Notes: generated by a model from the letters alone, not told the origin. A DNA stretch of 5,039 bases from Planctomycetota bacterium (GCA_021785155.1 JAJYGE010000286.1:1-5039); one strand, 5' to 3'. Positions 1 through 4,882 are shown, numbered from the stretch's first letter. Translations and numbers: made by a program.

Positions 1-22
1 TGTCATCGAGCGAATGTCCTCT

Positions 23-39
23 TTGGCACGGACTTTGCT
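23..39 (+). promoter_or_regulatory. Sigma-54 (RpoN) -24/-12 promoter of the porin gene
   Basis: The sequence TTGGCACGGACTTTGCT matches the sigma-54 consensus YTGGCACGRNNNTTGCW at every defined position. The invariant GG (25-26) and GC (37-38) are separated by exactly 10 bp, as RpoN requires. Taking C38 as -12 puts transcription start near position 50, giving a leader of about 29 nt that carries a good Shine-Dalgarno before the ATG at 79. RpoN promoters need an enhancer-binding activator, whose site would normally lie 80-200 bp upstream and so outside this window. No competing sigma-70 promoter is obvious in the first 60 bases. Function is inferred from the motif and its placement. Confidence 0.88.
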
Positions 40-66
40 TATAAAACAAACGGTTTTTGCATTTTG

Positions 67-72
67 AAGGAG
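67..72 (+). promoter_or_regulatory. Ribosome binding site fixing the porin start
   Basis: AAGGAG lies 6 nt before the ATG at 79. An in-frame TTG at 64 could extend the protein by five residues, but it would put this Shine-Dalgarno inside the coding region, so the ATG at 79 is preferred. Confidence 0.85.
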
Positions 73-78
73 AAACAA

Positions 79-1473
79 ATGCGACCAATTACTACGTTGT
101 TGGCCATGGCCGCTGTGTTGGCGACCTCAGGCCTGTCACTGGCGGATTCGTCCACCACCACAACCCCCGTGCCGGCAGCGGCGCCGGCTGCCATGCGGAA
201 TATGGCAATGCCCACCCCGCCGCCTGCGCCGGCGGATACCAATCCGCTGCTGATGTATTCACTGGATCAAATTAAGACCGGGGATACGTCCGTTGGACAA
301 ACCCTTTCCAATGCCGGGATTAACATCTATGGCTACCTGGAAATGGGTTATACCGCAGACCTTGCGGGTCCACCGGCGGCCGGTAAGACTATTCCGGGTA
401 TGGTTTTTAACAACGAGTATGGCAATCATGTGCAGATGGATCAGTTGGATCTGACCATTGCCAAAGCCATTAACTTCTCTGATCCCAACTACATCAAGCG
501 CGGCTGGGATGTCGGTGGTCATTTTGAATTCGTTTACGGCTATGATCCATCATACGGTGGGGACAGCTTCCATTCTTCGGGCTTGGATTTTGGTTACAAT
601 CCGAACAGCGTATATTCACCGCTGTATCAGGCGGATATTGAACAGGCTTATGTCACCTTGGCACTGCACCTTGGCGGTGCTGGTGATCTGAAGATCAAAG
701 CCGGTAAATTTGTAACGCTGTTGGGTGAAGAAACCATCAATCCAACGACCAATTTCCTTTACTCCCATACTTATTCTTTCGGCTACATGATTCCATACAC
801 GCAAACCGGCGTGCTGGCGGAATATGTGCCGAACAGCCAATGGACGTTCTGGGGCGGGATTACGCGCGGCTGGAATCAGACCTTCTACGATAACAACAGC
901 AATGGTGTCGATTTCCTTGGCGAAGTCAGTTATATGCCGAACTCCCAGTGGACTCTTACATTGAACACGTCCGTGGGGCCGCAGGATGGTGCGATAGGCA
1001 ATGCGGGACTTGGCAACAACAACGATTACCGCACGGTCGTTGAACCGTTGATCACCTATACGCCGCCAATTCTCAATAATGCTCTGACCTTGGTCTCGGA
1101 CACCACCATAGGTTACGACGGCGCGGGCAACAGCACCAATGGCTTCCAATCGTCTGGTTGGTTCAGCGAAGCGCTATATCAGAACTATGCTCTCAACAGC
1201 TCCTTCAGCTTCACCACCCGTGAAGAATATGACTATGTTGGGTCAGGGTTAACCGACCTCAATGGAGCCGCCATTAACCCCTTTGGCATCAACAACTACA
1301 CCAATTTTGGCGATCTTACTTTCGGTGTGAAGATCACCCCATTCCCCAACGGGAGTCTCAGCAAGAATTTCTACATTCGTCCGGAAATTCGTGAAGACTT
1401 GGCCGATCATCAGGTGTTCAACGGCAAACATTATCAAACTACTGTGGCCATTGACGCGATCTATCAGTTCTAA
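79..1473 (+). CDS. Outer-membrane beta-barrel porin, BBP2/OmpL-like family
   Basis: A 464-residue exported protein predicted to form a beta-barrel channel in the outer membrane; its substrate cannot be read from the sequence. Residues 1-22 are a signal peptide (basic N-end, hydrophobic core, likely cleavage after LSLA). A Thr/Pro/Ala/Met-rich linker follows at about 23-56. The barrel begins at about 81 (INIYGYLEMGY), and alternating aromatic/polar strands continue to the end. Family-like landmarks are a Q-x-D/E-Q-A-Y strand near 184-191, a G-K-F strand near 209-211, the segment near 228-240 (YSHTYSFGYMIPYTQTG), and FYIRPEIRED at 431-440 just before the last strand. The chain ends in IYQF with a C-terminal Phe, as expected for BAM-recognised barrels. 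Start: ATG at 79 with AAGGAG 6 nt upstream. It is preceded by a sigma-54 promoter and followed by an intrinsic terminator, so it is monocistronic. The barrel assignment is firm; the exact family (BBP2, Pfam PF07642) is from remembered similarity. Confidence 0.86.
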   Translation: MRPITTLLAMAAVLATSGLSLADSSTTTTPVPAAAPAAMRNMAMPTPPPAPADTNPLLMYSLDQIKTGDTSVGQTLSNAGINIYGYLEMGYTADLAGPPAAGKTIPGMVFNNEYGNHVQMDQLDLTIAKAINFSDPNYIKRGWDVGGHFEFVYGYDPSYGGDSFHSSGLDFGYNPNSVYSPLYQADIEQAYVTLALHLGGAGDLKIKAGKFVTLLGEETINPTTNFLYSHTYSFGYMIPYTQTGVLAEYVPNSQWTFWGGITRGWNQTFYDNNSNGVDFLGEVSYMPNSQWTLTLNTSVGPQDGAIGNAGLGNNNDYRTVVEPLITYTPPILNNALTLVSDTTIGYDGAGNSTNGFQSSGWFSEALYQNYALNSSFSFTTREEYDYVGSGLTDLNGAAINPFGINNYTNFGDLTFGVKITPFPNGSLSKNFYIRPEIREDLADHQVFNGKHYQTTVAIDAIYQF

Positions 1474-1510
1474 GATCGTTTCGGCCAGCAGAAGTTTCAT
1501 CAAAACCATC

Positions 1511-1544
1511 GGCGGCGGAGTACAACACTCCGCCGCCTTTTTTT
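1511..1544 (+). terminator. Rho-independent terminator of the porin gene
   Basis: A perfect 11-bp GC-rich stem, GGCGGCGGAGT (1511-1521) pairing with ACTCCGCCGCC (1527-1537), with a 5-nt loop ACAAC, is followed directly by seven T residues (1538-1544). It starts 37 nt after the porin stop codon. This is a textbook intrinsic terminator. Confidence 0.95.
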
Positions 1545-1733
1545 GTATTTCGTTCCGTCATCACCGGCATTGTGAATTCAGCTGCGCGGCAGCAGTGATA
1601 ATGAAAGAACTTCGCCAGGTGTTGTCCGCTAAATTTCTCCGGACGCAATCGGTCGCGGGATACGCTGAAGGACCGGCGTGCGTTTGCGCTATCAACGGCG
1701 TCCGCGGTTTTCCCGCATTGGCCGGGGGCGCAT
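1545..1733. other. Spacer between two convergent terminators, no gene seen
   Basis: This lies between the porin terminator (+) and the rplU terminator (-). Open frames here are short or run through rplU out of frame, and none has a convincing Shine-Dalgarno. The only structure seen is a short inverted repeat, GTCCG (1624-1628) with CGGAC (1640-1644), without a T-tract. In particular there is no rpmA (L27), which commonly follows rplU. Confidence 0.6.
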
Positions 1734-1769
1734 AAAAAAGCAGCTCGGCGGAATTTACCGCAAAGCTGC
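1734..1769 (-). terminator. Rho-independent terminator of rplU
   Basis: Read on the minus strand, GCAGCT (1769-1764) pairs with AGCTGC (1745-1740). An inner GCGG/CCGC stem is separated from it by a 2x2 internal loop, the apical loop is 6 nt, and six U residues follow (1739-1734). It lies about 45 nt after the rplU stop codon, so the rplU transcript should end here. Confidence 0.87.
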
Positions 1770-1813
1770 CTGATATTTTCAATGTTATAGGATTTTGCGA
1801 ACGCAAAGAGGTA

Positions 1814-2131
1814 TCAGCCATTGATGGATTCAATTTGAACGCCAATATAGCGCTGACGGTGGCCAACGCGGCGATGGAATCCCTTGCGGCGGGTGAAGCG
1901 TTCAACAAAAATCTTGTCAGCTTTCATTTCGCCGATAATTTTCGCAGTCACGGATGCACCGGCGACAACCGGTTGCCCGATTTTCACGCCGCTATCATTT
2001 GAAACCAGCAGGATTTTATCAAACGTCAGGCTGGTAGCACCTTCCGCCAATGGGCGGAGATCAATTTCCAGCTTATCGCCGGGTTCAACCTTGAACTGTG
2101 TACCACTGTCTTCAACAATCGCGTAAGCCAT
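1814..2131 (-). CDS. rplU: 50S ribosomal protein L21
   Basis: A structural protein of the large ribosomal subunit that binds 23S rRNA. The 105-residue length fits the family (about 103 in E. coli). The N-terminus MAYAIVEDSGTQFKVEPGD corresponds to the conserved MYAv-x-sGGKQ-x-V start. VKIGQPVV (49-56) matches the central KIGxPxV motif. The basic C-terminal signature RRKGFHRRVGHRQRY (81-95) corresponds to the RRK-x-x-x-x-x-x-GHRQ RNA-binding segment. The canonical GGKQ is GTQF here, so its Lys is replaced. Start: ATG at 2131 with GGGAGG about 8 nt upstream. A sigma-70-like promoter lies upstream and an intrinsic terminator downstream, so it appears monocistronic. The usual partner rpmA (L27) is not next to it. 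Confidence 0.96.
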   Translation of the reverse strand: MAYAIVEDSGTQFKVEPGDKLEIDLRPLAEGATSLTFDKILLVSNDSGVKIGQPVVAGASVTAKIIGEMKADKIFVERFTRRKGFHRRVGHRQRYIGVQIESING

Positions 2132-2203
2132 TTAGCGGCCTCCCTGATTCAACACAACGCCCATAGAGTCCCGGTAACCCCGGCAACTTGGCGAAAGCAC
2201 AGT

Positions 2204-2232
2204 AGTATGCGGCAAGATCAGCGTTAAATCAA
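2204..2232 (-). promoter_or_regulatory. Sigma-70-like promoter for rplU
   Basis: On the minus strand, TTGATT (2232-2227, 4/6 to the -35 consensus) and CATACT (2209-2204, 4/6 to the -10) are separated by exactly 17 bp. Transcription would start near 2197, leaving a leader of about 66 nt that contains a small CCGG-TAACC-CCGG inverted repeat (about 2171-2183). No ribosomal-protein leader family is recognised. Confidence 0.5.
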
Positions 2233-2486
2233 GCTGTGGCGGCAATATTTTCCGGGTACAGGTGCGTGATACTGTGCGCGAATTGGCCCTCCCTGCCGAA
2301 AAGCGGGCGGCGTGACCGCCATGGACGGATAGGCCGCGGAGAATGTTGATGGCGCAAAACGCCATGATTATCGGGCCAGATGGTCTCCGGCGACGAAATA
2401 TTTGACCCGAATTAAATTTTCCGAAGATTTCGTAAACCTTTTGCGCCTATCGGTTCGATAACATACGGTTGGTAAGAATAGTGTGC
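2233..2486. other. Divergent intergenic region with small inverted repeats
   Basis: No gene is supported between the rplU promoter and the PilZ gene. Three small inverted repeats are present. GGCGG-CGTGA-CCGCC is at 2306-2320 and ATGGCG-CAAAA-CGCCAT at 2349-2365. The arms ACGAAAT (2393-2399) and ATTTCGT (2427-2433) are 27 nt apart and flank an AT-rich stretch. The segment from about 2395 to 2480 becomes AT-rich and should hold the PilZ promoter. TTGACC at 2402-2407 is a possible -35, but no good -10 sits at the right distance. The repeats could be operators, but this is inference only. Confidence 0.4.
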
Positions 2487-2490
2487 GGAG
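2487..2490 (+). promoter_or_regulatory. Ribosome binding site fixing the PilZ start
   Basis: GGAG lies 7 nt before the GTG at 2498. An earlier in-frame GTG at 2483 has no comparable Shine-Dalgarno, and the GGAG would fall inside its coding region. The later GTG is therefore preferred. Confidence 0.7.
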
Positions 2491-2497
2491 TAGTGCG

Positions 2498-2941
2498 GTG
2501 AGCACAACAACTTTATCTAAAAATGAACGAAAGCAGATTCTTCAGATTATCGAAAATTTGAAGAATGAAGGGGAATCTCTTGGCCGGAAGCATCGGCGAC
2601 GGCCCGTGCAACAAGTCATGTGGCTAAAACGCCTGCCACGGCCGGAGCGGCCACGCAGTGCGGCTTTCCGCGTGAATGCGGAAGATGTGTCGCTTAAAGG
2701 GATGGGTTTTTTAACTCGGCGGCACCTGCAGGCAAATGAATATGTGGTTGCACCGTTGCAGTTTCGCGAGGGTGGCGGCATGTTGGTTTTGTGCCTCGTG
2801 CGCTTCTGTCGGCAACTGCCTGAAGGCGGGTATCGTGTGGGCACTGAATTTGAGGAAACATTGGCGGATCCCACCGGGACAACGCGCATTCCCCAGGCGT
2901 GGCTGAAAAAAGCCTGGTCTGCGGAAATTGCATCGTCGTGA
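2498..2941 (+). CDS. Small PilZ-domain protein, probable c-di-GMP binder
   Basis: A 147-residue cytosolic protein consisting of a charged helical N-terminus (about 5-27) and one PilZ domain. PilZ domains bind cyclic di-GMP and pass the signal to motility, polysaccharide or secretion machinery; which of these applies here is unknown. Visible motifs are the RxxxR ligand-binding motif (R30 to R34, in GRKHRRRP) and the DxSxxG motif (D63-V-S-L-K-G68, followed by MGF). The closing strand, GYRVGTEFEE (111-120), resembles the usual xxxGVxF end of the fold. Both nucleotide-contacting motifs are intact, so binding is plausible. A tail of about 27 residues (121-147) follows. There is no signal peptide or membrane segment and no attached output domain. 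GTG is chosen as start because of GGAG 7 nt upstream. The gene diverges from rplU, converges on the DUF2617 gene and has its own terminator. Confidence 0.8.
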   Translation: MSTTTLSKNERKQILQIIENLKNEGESLGRKHRRRPVQQVMWLKRLPRPERPRSAAFRVNAEDVSLKGMGFLTRRHLQANEYVVAPLQFREGGGMLVLCLVRFCRQLPEGGYRVGTEFEETLADPTGTTRIPQAWLKKAWSAEIASS

Positions 2942-2980
2942 TGGGGTGCCATCTCACTAATTAACAGTGCGCAGCAATTG

Positions 2981-3020
2981 AAGGCTCTTTGAAATGTTAC
3001 ATTTCAAAGAGCCTTTTTTT
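2981..3020 (+). terminator. Rho-independent terminator of the PilZ gene
   Basis: AAGGCTCTTTGAAATG (2981-2996) pairs perfectly over 16 bp with 3000-3015 around a TTA loop, and the T-run covers 3014-3020. It begins 39 nt after the PilZ stop. It is oriented for the plus strand. Read from the convergent DUF2617 gene, the stem lacks a good downstream T-tract, but its length might still slow polymerase. Confidence 0.95.
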
Positions 3021-3066
3021 CGCATTTGGCCATCAACTGTAAGTGATGCGCAAAGCTCCCACGCAC

Positions 3067-3085
3067 CTGAAACGTAGAATTTCAG
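3067..3085. repeat. Short inverted repeat after the DUF2617 gene
   Basis: CTGAAA (3067-3072) and TTTCAG (3080-3085) flank a 7-nt loop, about 28 nt beyond the stop of the minus-strand gene. No T-tract follows, so it is at best a weak 3' end or mRNA-stabilising hairpin. Confidence 0.3.
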
Positions 3086-3112
3086 ATTTCAAGGTCTTGG
3101 CACGGTGCGGAA

Positions 3113-3661
3113 TTATCGCGTGGGTTCCACGACCGACTGCGTGCGGACCAGCACATGGGCGTCGTTCAAAAGGTGGAATCCTTCAATGTGTACCGCCCGG
3201 CGGTGCAACTGCGTAACGACAACCGACAAGCCGACGGTTTCACCAAGTTCATTTTTCCGGTGCGAGACAACGCCATTTTGTTCCTCGGCAATGCGGAGCA
3301 GTTCAGCGACCGAATTTTCAAAGAGGGTATCGGTAACGTGCTCTTCATTAATTGCCAGGTAATAATGATGCGTTTCGCCCAGGGCCACATCATAAAGTTT
3401 GTCGCCCTTACAGGGAATGCGTTCGAGCAGGCCGCGTTCCGGCAGGGATTTATTGGGGAAGCAGCATAGCTCGCAAACGGTGTGCGGGCCGGTAATGGCC
3501 AGCATGTGGCCGCCGTTGTTGAGCAGCCAGATATTGACATCAAATTCGCCCACAGCGCGCGCCCGACGAATATCAGCGGAAATTAATTCCGGATGCAGCG
3601 GACGATCATAAACCAGCACGGAGATACCCGCGCTGCGCGGTTTCTTGTGATGAACGCTCAT
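3113..3661 (-). CDS. DUF2617 family protein, function unknown
   Basis: A 182-residue protein with no signal peptide or membrane segment, so presumably cytosolic. It resembles DUF2617 proteins known to me from planctomycetes and actinobacteria. The matching features are a start of the MSV-x(n)-RP type, the motif YDRPLHPELI (18-27), a following beta-rich region with GHMLAITG (51-58), and a C-terminal segment IEGFHLLNDAHVLVRTQSVVE (159-179) that parallels the family's FHTFP...VVKTQSLFE ending. A cysteine cluster (C63, C66, C67, with C84 further on) sits in TVCELCCFP and could bind metal, but this is speculation. Start: ATG at 3661 with AAGGA 7 nt upstream, which matches the family N-terminus. 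An in-frame ATG at 3685 (eight more residues) also has a GAGG 8 nt upstream, so a 190-residue form is possible. It appears to be a single-gene unit. No reaction can be assigned. Confidence 0.78.
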   Translation of the reverse strand: MSVHHKKPRSAGISVLVYDRPLHPELISADIRRARAVGEFDVNIWLLNNGGHMLAITGPHTVCELCCFPNKSLPERGLLERIPCKGDKLYDVALGETHHYYLAINEEHVTDTLFENSVAELLRIAEEQNGVVSHRKNELGETVGLSVVVTQLHRRAVHIEGFHLLNDAHVLVRTQSVVEPTR

Positions 3662-3708
3662 GGTAGATTCCTTTTGGCTTTTCATTGGCCTTACCTCATT
3701 AAAATTCG

Positions 3709-3727
3709 TGGAAACATCCTGTTTCCA
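3709..3727. repeat. Inverted repeat in the DUF2617 leader
   Basis: TGGAAAC (3709-3715) and GTTTCCA (3721-3727) flank ATCCT. It lies between the candidate -10 at 3742-3750 and both possible start codons, so it could be a leader hairpin or an operator downstream of the start site. Role unproven. Confidence 0.4.
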
Positions 3728-3741
3728 AACGATTACACTTG

Positions 3742-3750
3742 TTTATAACA
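3742..3750 (-). promoter_or_regulatory. Extended -10 promoter candidate for the DUF2617 gene
   Basis: Minus-strand TGTTATAAA has the extended TGn motif and a 5/6 -10 hexamer (TATAAA). No good -35 is seen, which an extended -10 can tolerate. Transcription would start near 3735, about 74 nt before the ATG at 3661. AT-rich DNA gives such matches by chance, so support is moderate. Confidence 0.35.
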
Positions 3751-3814
3751 CATTGATTCGCGCTGACGGCGTACGTTTTGCCATCAGCCAAACCAGACAC
3801 AAAACTTTGTATCT

Positions 3815-3955
3815 TTATTTCACAATCCTATTTTTACTCACCAATTTCAACATTTCTGTCTCCAAAACAAAGTCCCTCCAATACAACCGGTGTTGCGGAT
3901 CCCGCAGGATGTCGGCTTCTACCGTTTTGCCAGCCTTGGTGGCTCCTAAACCCAT
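3815..3955 (-). CDS. Possible small protein, 46 residues, unrecognised
   Basis: A minus-strand frame of 46 codons runs from ATG at 3955 to TAA at 3815, upstream of and co-directional with the DUF2617 gene, in a gap that otherwise has no gene. Residues 9-28 read GKTVEADILRDPQHRLYWRD and the rest is FVLETEMLKLVSKNRIVK after MGLGATKA. The mix of charged, aliphatic and aromatic residues looks like a real protein. No family is recognised. An upstream in-frame stop limits the N-terminus. The Shine-Dalgarno is weak (an AGG about 8 nt upstream). A candidate promoter at 4023-4071 would transcribe it with a leader of about 60 nt. It could be a real small gene, a decayed remnant or chance. A plus-strand 42-codon frame (3909-4037) overlaps it and is a competing possibility. 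Confidence 0.25.
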   Translation of the reverse strand: MGLGATKAGKTVEADILRDPQHRLYWRDFVLETEMLKLVSKNRIVK

Positions 3956-3964
3956 CCCGGAGCC
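3941..3964. repeat. Inverted repeat around the small-ORF start codon
   Basis: GGCTCC (3941-3946) and GGAGCC (3959-3964) flank a 12-nt loop. In a minus-strand transcript the ATG at 3955 would lie in the loop of this 6-bp GC-rich hairpin. It could influence translation, or indicate a structured RNA and not a coding one. Confidence 0.35.
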
Positions 3965-4022
3965 TGCTGCCGACGATCACTACAAGATCACATACGACAG
4001 GCAACCACACTTGGTTTCCATG

Positions 4023-4071
4023 AGTATAGCAATTTGAAAGCGTAAACGGAAGATTTTTTTTGCGATTTTTT
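4023..4071 (-). promoter_or_regulatory. Extended -10 promoter with A-tract UP element candidate
   Basis: Minus-strand TGCTATACT (4031-4023) combines the TGn extension with a 5/6 -10 hexamer. The -35 position holds only TTCCGT (weak). Upstream on the same strand are A6 (4071-4066) and A8 (4061-4054), about one helical turn apart. With a start near 4016 these occupy about -38 to -55, where an UP element binds the alpha C-terminal domain. Transcription would run leftward through the small ORF toward the DUF2617 gene. All inferred from motif and spacing. Confidence 0.4.
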
Positions 4072-4087
4072 AATACACCGTGTTTGT

Positions 4088-4109
4088 GGCCTTTCATACA
4101 CTGAAGGCC
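4088..4109. repeat. Imperfect inverted repeat between divergent promoters
   Basis: GGCCTTTCA (4088-4096) pairs with TGAAGGCC (4102-4109) with one bulged T around a 5-nt loop. It sits between the minus-strand promoter at 4023-4071 and the carbonic anhydrase promoter, a location suited to an operator. No T-tract follows, so it is not a terminator. Confidence 0.35.
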
Positions 4110-4150
4110 CTATATATTCGCTTATACAAATATTAATTGCATTACTGGCT

Positions 4151-4178
4151 TTTATAAGACTCTTCTTTTGCGCATAAT
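4151..4178 (+). promoter_or_regulatory. Sigma-70-like promoter of the carbonic anhydrase gene
   Basis: TTTATA (4151-4156, 4/6 to -35) and CATAAT (4173-4178, 5/6 to -10) are 16 bp apart. The expected start is at about 4184-4186, which coincides with the ATG at 4185. An alternative -10, TATAAG at 4153-4158, lacks a good -35. No Shine-Dalgarno lies before the ATG, consistent with a leaderless or near-leaderless mRNA. Confidence 0.45.
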
Positions 4179-4184
4179 AGTGCC

Positions 4185-4724
4185 ATGAGTAACTATATCA
4201 GTAATGCCCGGATGCAACGTGTGGACCAGCATTGGCAGGCTACCAACGCAGTCATTTGCGGCGATGTGACACTCGGATCCGATTGCAGCATCTGGTTTGG
4301 TGTGACAATTCGTGGTGATGTGGCACCCATTACCCTGGGCCAATGCGTGAACGTACAGGAAAATTCGGTGCTGCATTGTGATTATGGCCAACCGCTGGTC
4401 ATTGGCGACAACGTAACAATTGGCCACGGCGCGGTGGTGCATTGCGCCAGTGTGGGCGACGGGACGCTGATCGGCATGAAAGCGGTAATCCTCGGCGGGG
4501 CGGTGGTGGGAAAAAATTGCATCGTGGCAGCCGGTGCGGTGGTGTCGCCGGGAATGGTCATTCCTGATGGGCAGACCGTCATGGGTGTGCCGGCAAAAGT
4601 GGTTCGGCCAGTACGGGAGGCGGAATTGGAAGATATGCAATACAACAATAAGCACTACGTGGAACTGGCCCGACAACATGCTCAAGAGCCGGAACACATG
4701 TACCGCCAGGGCACCAGCGGTTAA
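4185..4724 (+). CDS. Gamma-class carbonic anhydrase family protein
   Basis: A 179-residue left-handed beta-helix protein of the gamma-CA/YrdA/PaaY type, expected to be a cytosolic trimer with metal at subunit interfaces. Hexapeptide turns run from about 22 to 140, for example VICGDV, VTLGSD, LVIGDN, LIGMKA and IVAAGA. The family's metal ligands are present: H64 (SVLHC), H81 and H86 (IGHGAVVHC). The conserved R43 and D45 (TIRGDVAPI) and Q58 (NVQEN) correspond to Arg59, Asp61 and Gln75 of the Methanosarcina Cam enzyme. The acidic loop of Cam is absent, as in CamH-like members. The Gly that usually follows the last His (HGC) is Cys here. The end, MGVPAKVVRPV with a helix to about 168, is typical. 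Many relatives show little hydration activity, so CO2 hydration is possible but unproven. The start at 4185 lacks a Shine-Dalgarno; the next in-frame ATG (4212) is no better and would cut the fold. Confidence 0.92.
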   Translation: MSNYISNARMQRVDQHWQATNAVICGDVTLGSDCSIWFGVTIRGDVAPITLGQCVNVQENSVLHCDYGQPLVIGDNVTIGHGAVVHCASVGDGTLIGMKAVILGGAVVGKNCIVAAGAVVSPGMVIPDGQTVMGVPAKVVRPVREAELEDMQYNNKHYVELARQHAQEPEHMYRQGTSG

Positions 4725-4734
4725 GTTGGTGGCC

Positions 4735-4746
4735 AACCCGCGGGTT
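4735..4746. repeat. Perfect 12-bp palindrome after the carbonic anhydrase gene
   Basis: AACCCGCGGGTT is self-complementary, beginning 10 nt after the carbonic anhydrase stop. It has no loop and no T-tract, so it is not an obvious terminator. It could be a protein-binding site or chance. No clear intrinsic terminator for the carbonic anhydrase gene is visible in 4725-4911. Confidence 0.35.
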
Positions 4747-4882
4747 CAAGACAATCACCGGCAACTCCGCGTGGAAGATATTCGGCTTACATCGCCGTGT
4801 GCTATCAACAACAGAACCTTTGGCTTTATCCGTGGTTGAATTTCCTTTGAGCTCATTGGGTTGCGCTGCAATGCACAACCAC

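Noticed and set aside
616..1149. Long antisense frame of 177 codons inside the porin gene
   Set aside because: The porin frame is clearly coding (signal peptide, barrel strands, C-terminal Phe). The antisense frame has no Shine-Dalgarno or recognisable domain.
1561..1908. Minus-strand 115-codon frame running through the rplU terminator and the end of rplU
   Set aside because: It overlaps rplU in another frame and crosses the terminator hairpin; it is a shadow frame.
2132..2365. A 77-codon minus-strand frame whose stop codon directly abuts the rplU ATG
   Set aside because: The likely rplU promoter lies inside it, its residue content (Arg/Ser/Thr-rich, no motif) is unconvincing, and no good Shine-Dalgarno precedes its start at 2365.
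3097..3116. TTGGCACGG resembling the -24 half of a sigma-54 promoter
   Set aside because: The -12 half is missing: the bases 10 bp after GG are not GC, and no plus-strand gene follows within range.
3660..4037. Plus-strand frame of 125 codons (or 42 codons from 3909) in the DUF2617/carbonic anhydrase gap
   Set aside because: The long form overlaps the DUF2617 start on the other strand and has low-complexity content. The 42-codon form is protein-like at its end, but its Shine-Dalgarno is poor and it overlaps the minus-strand small ORF. It is kept only as a competing possibility.
3834..4097. Minus-strand 87-codon frame spanning the A-tracts and the candidate promoter
   Set aside because: It crosses homopolymer runs and promoter-like DNA. 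The alternative minus-strand frame at 3815-3955 has better protein character.
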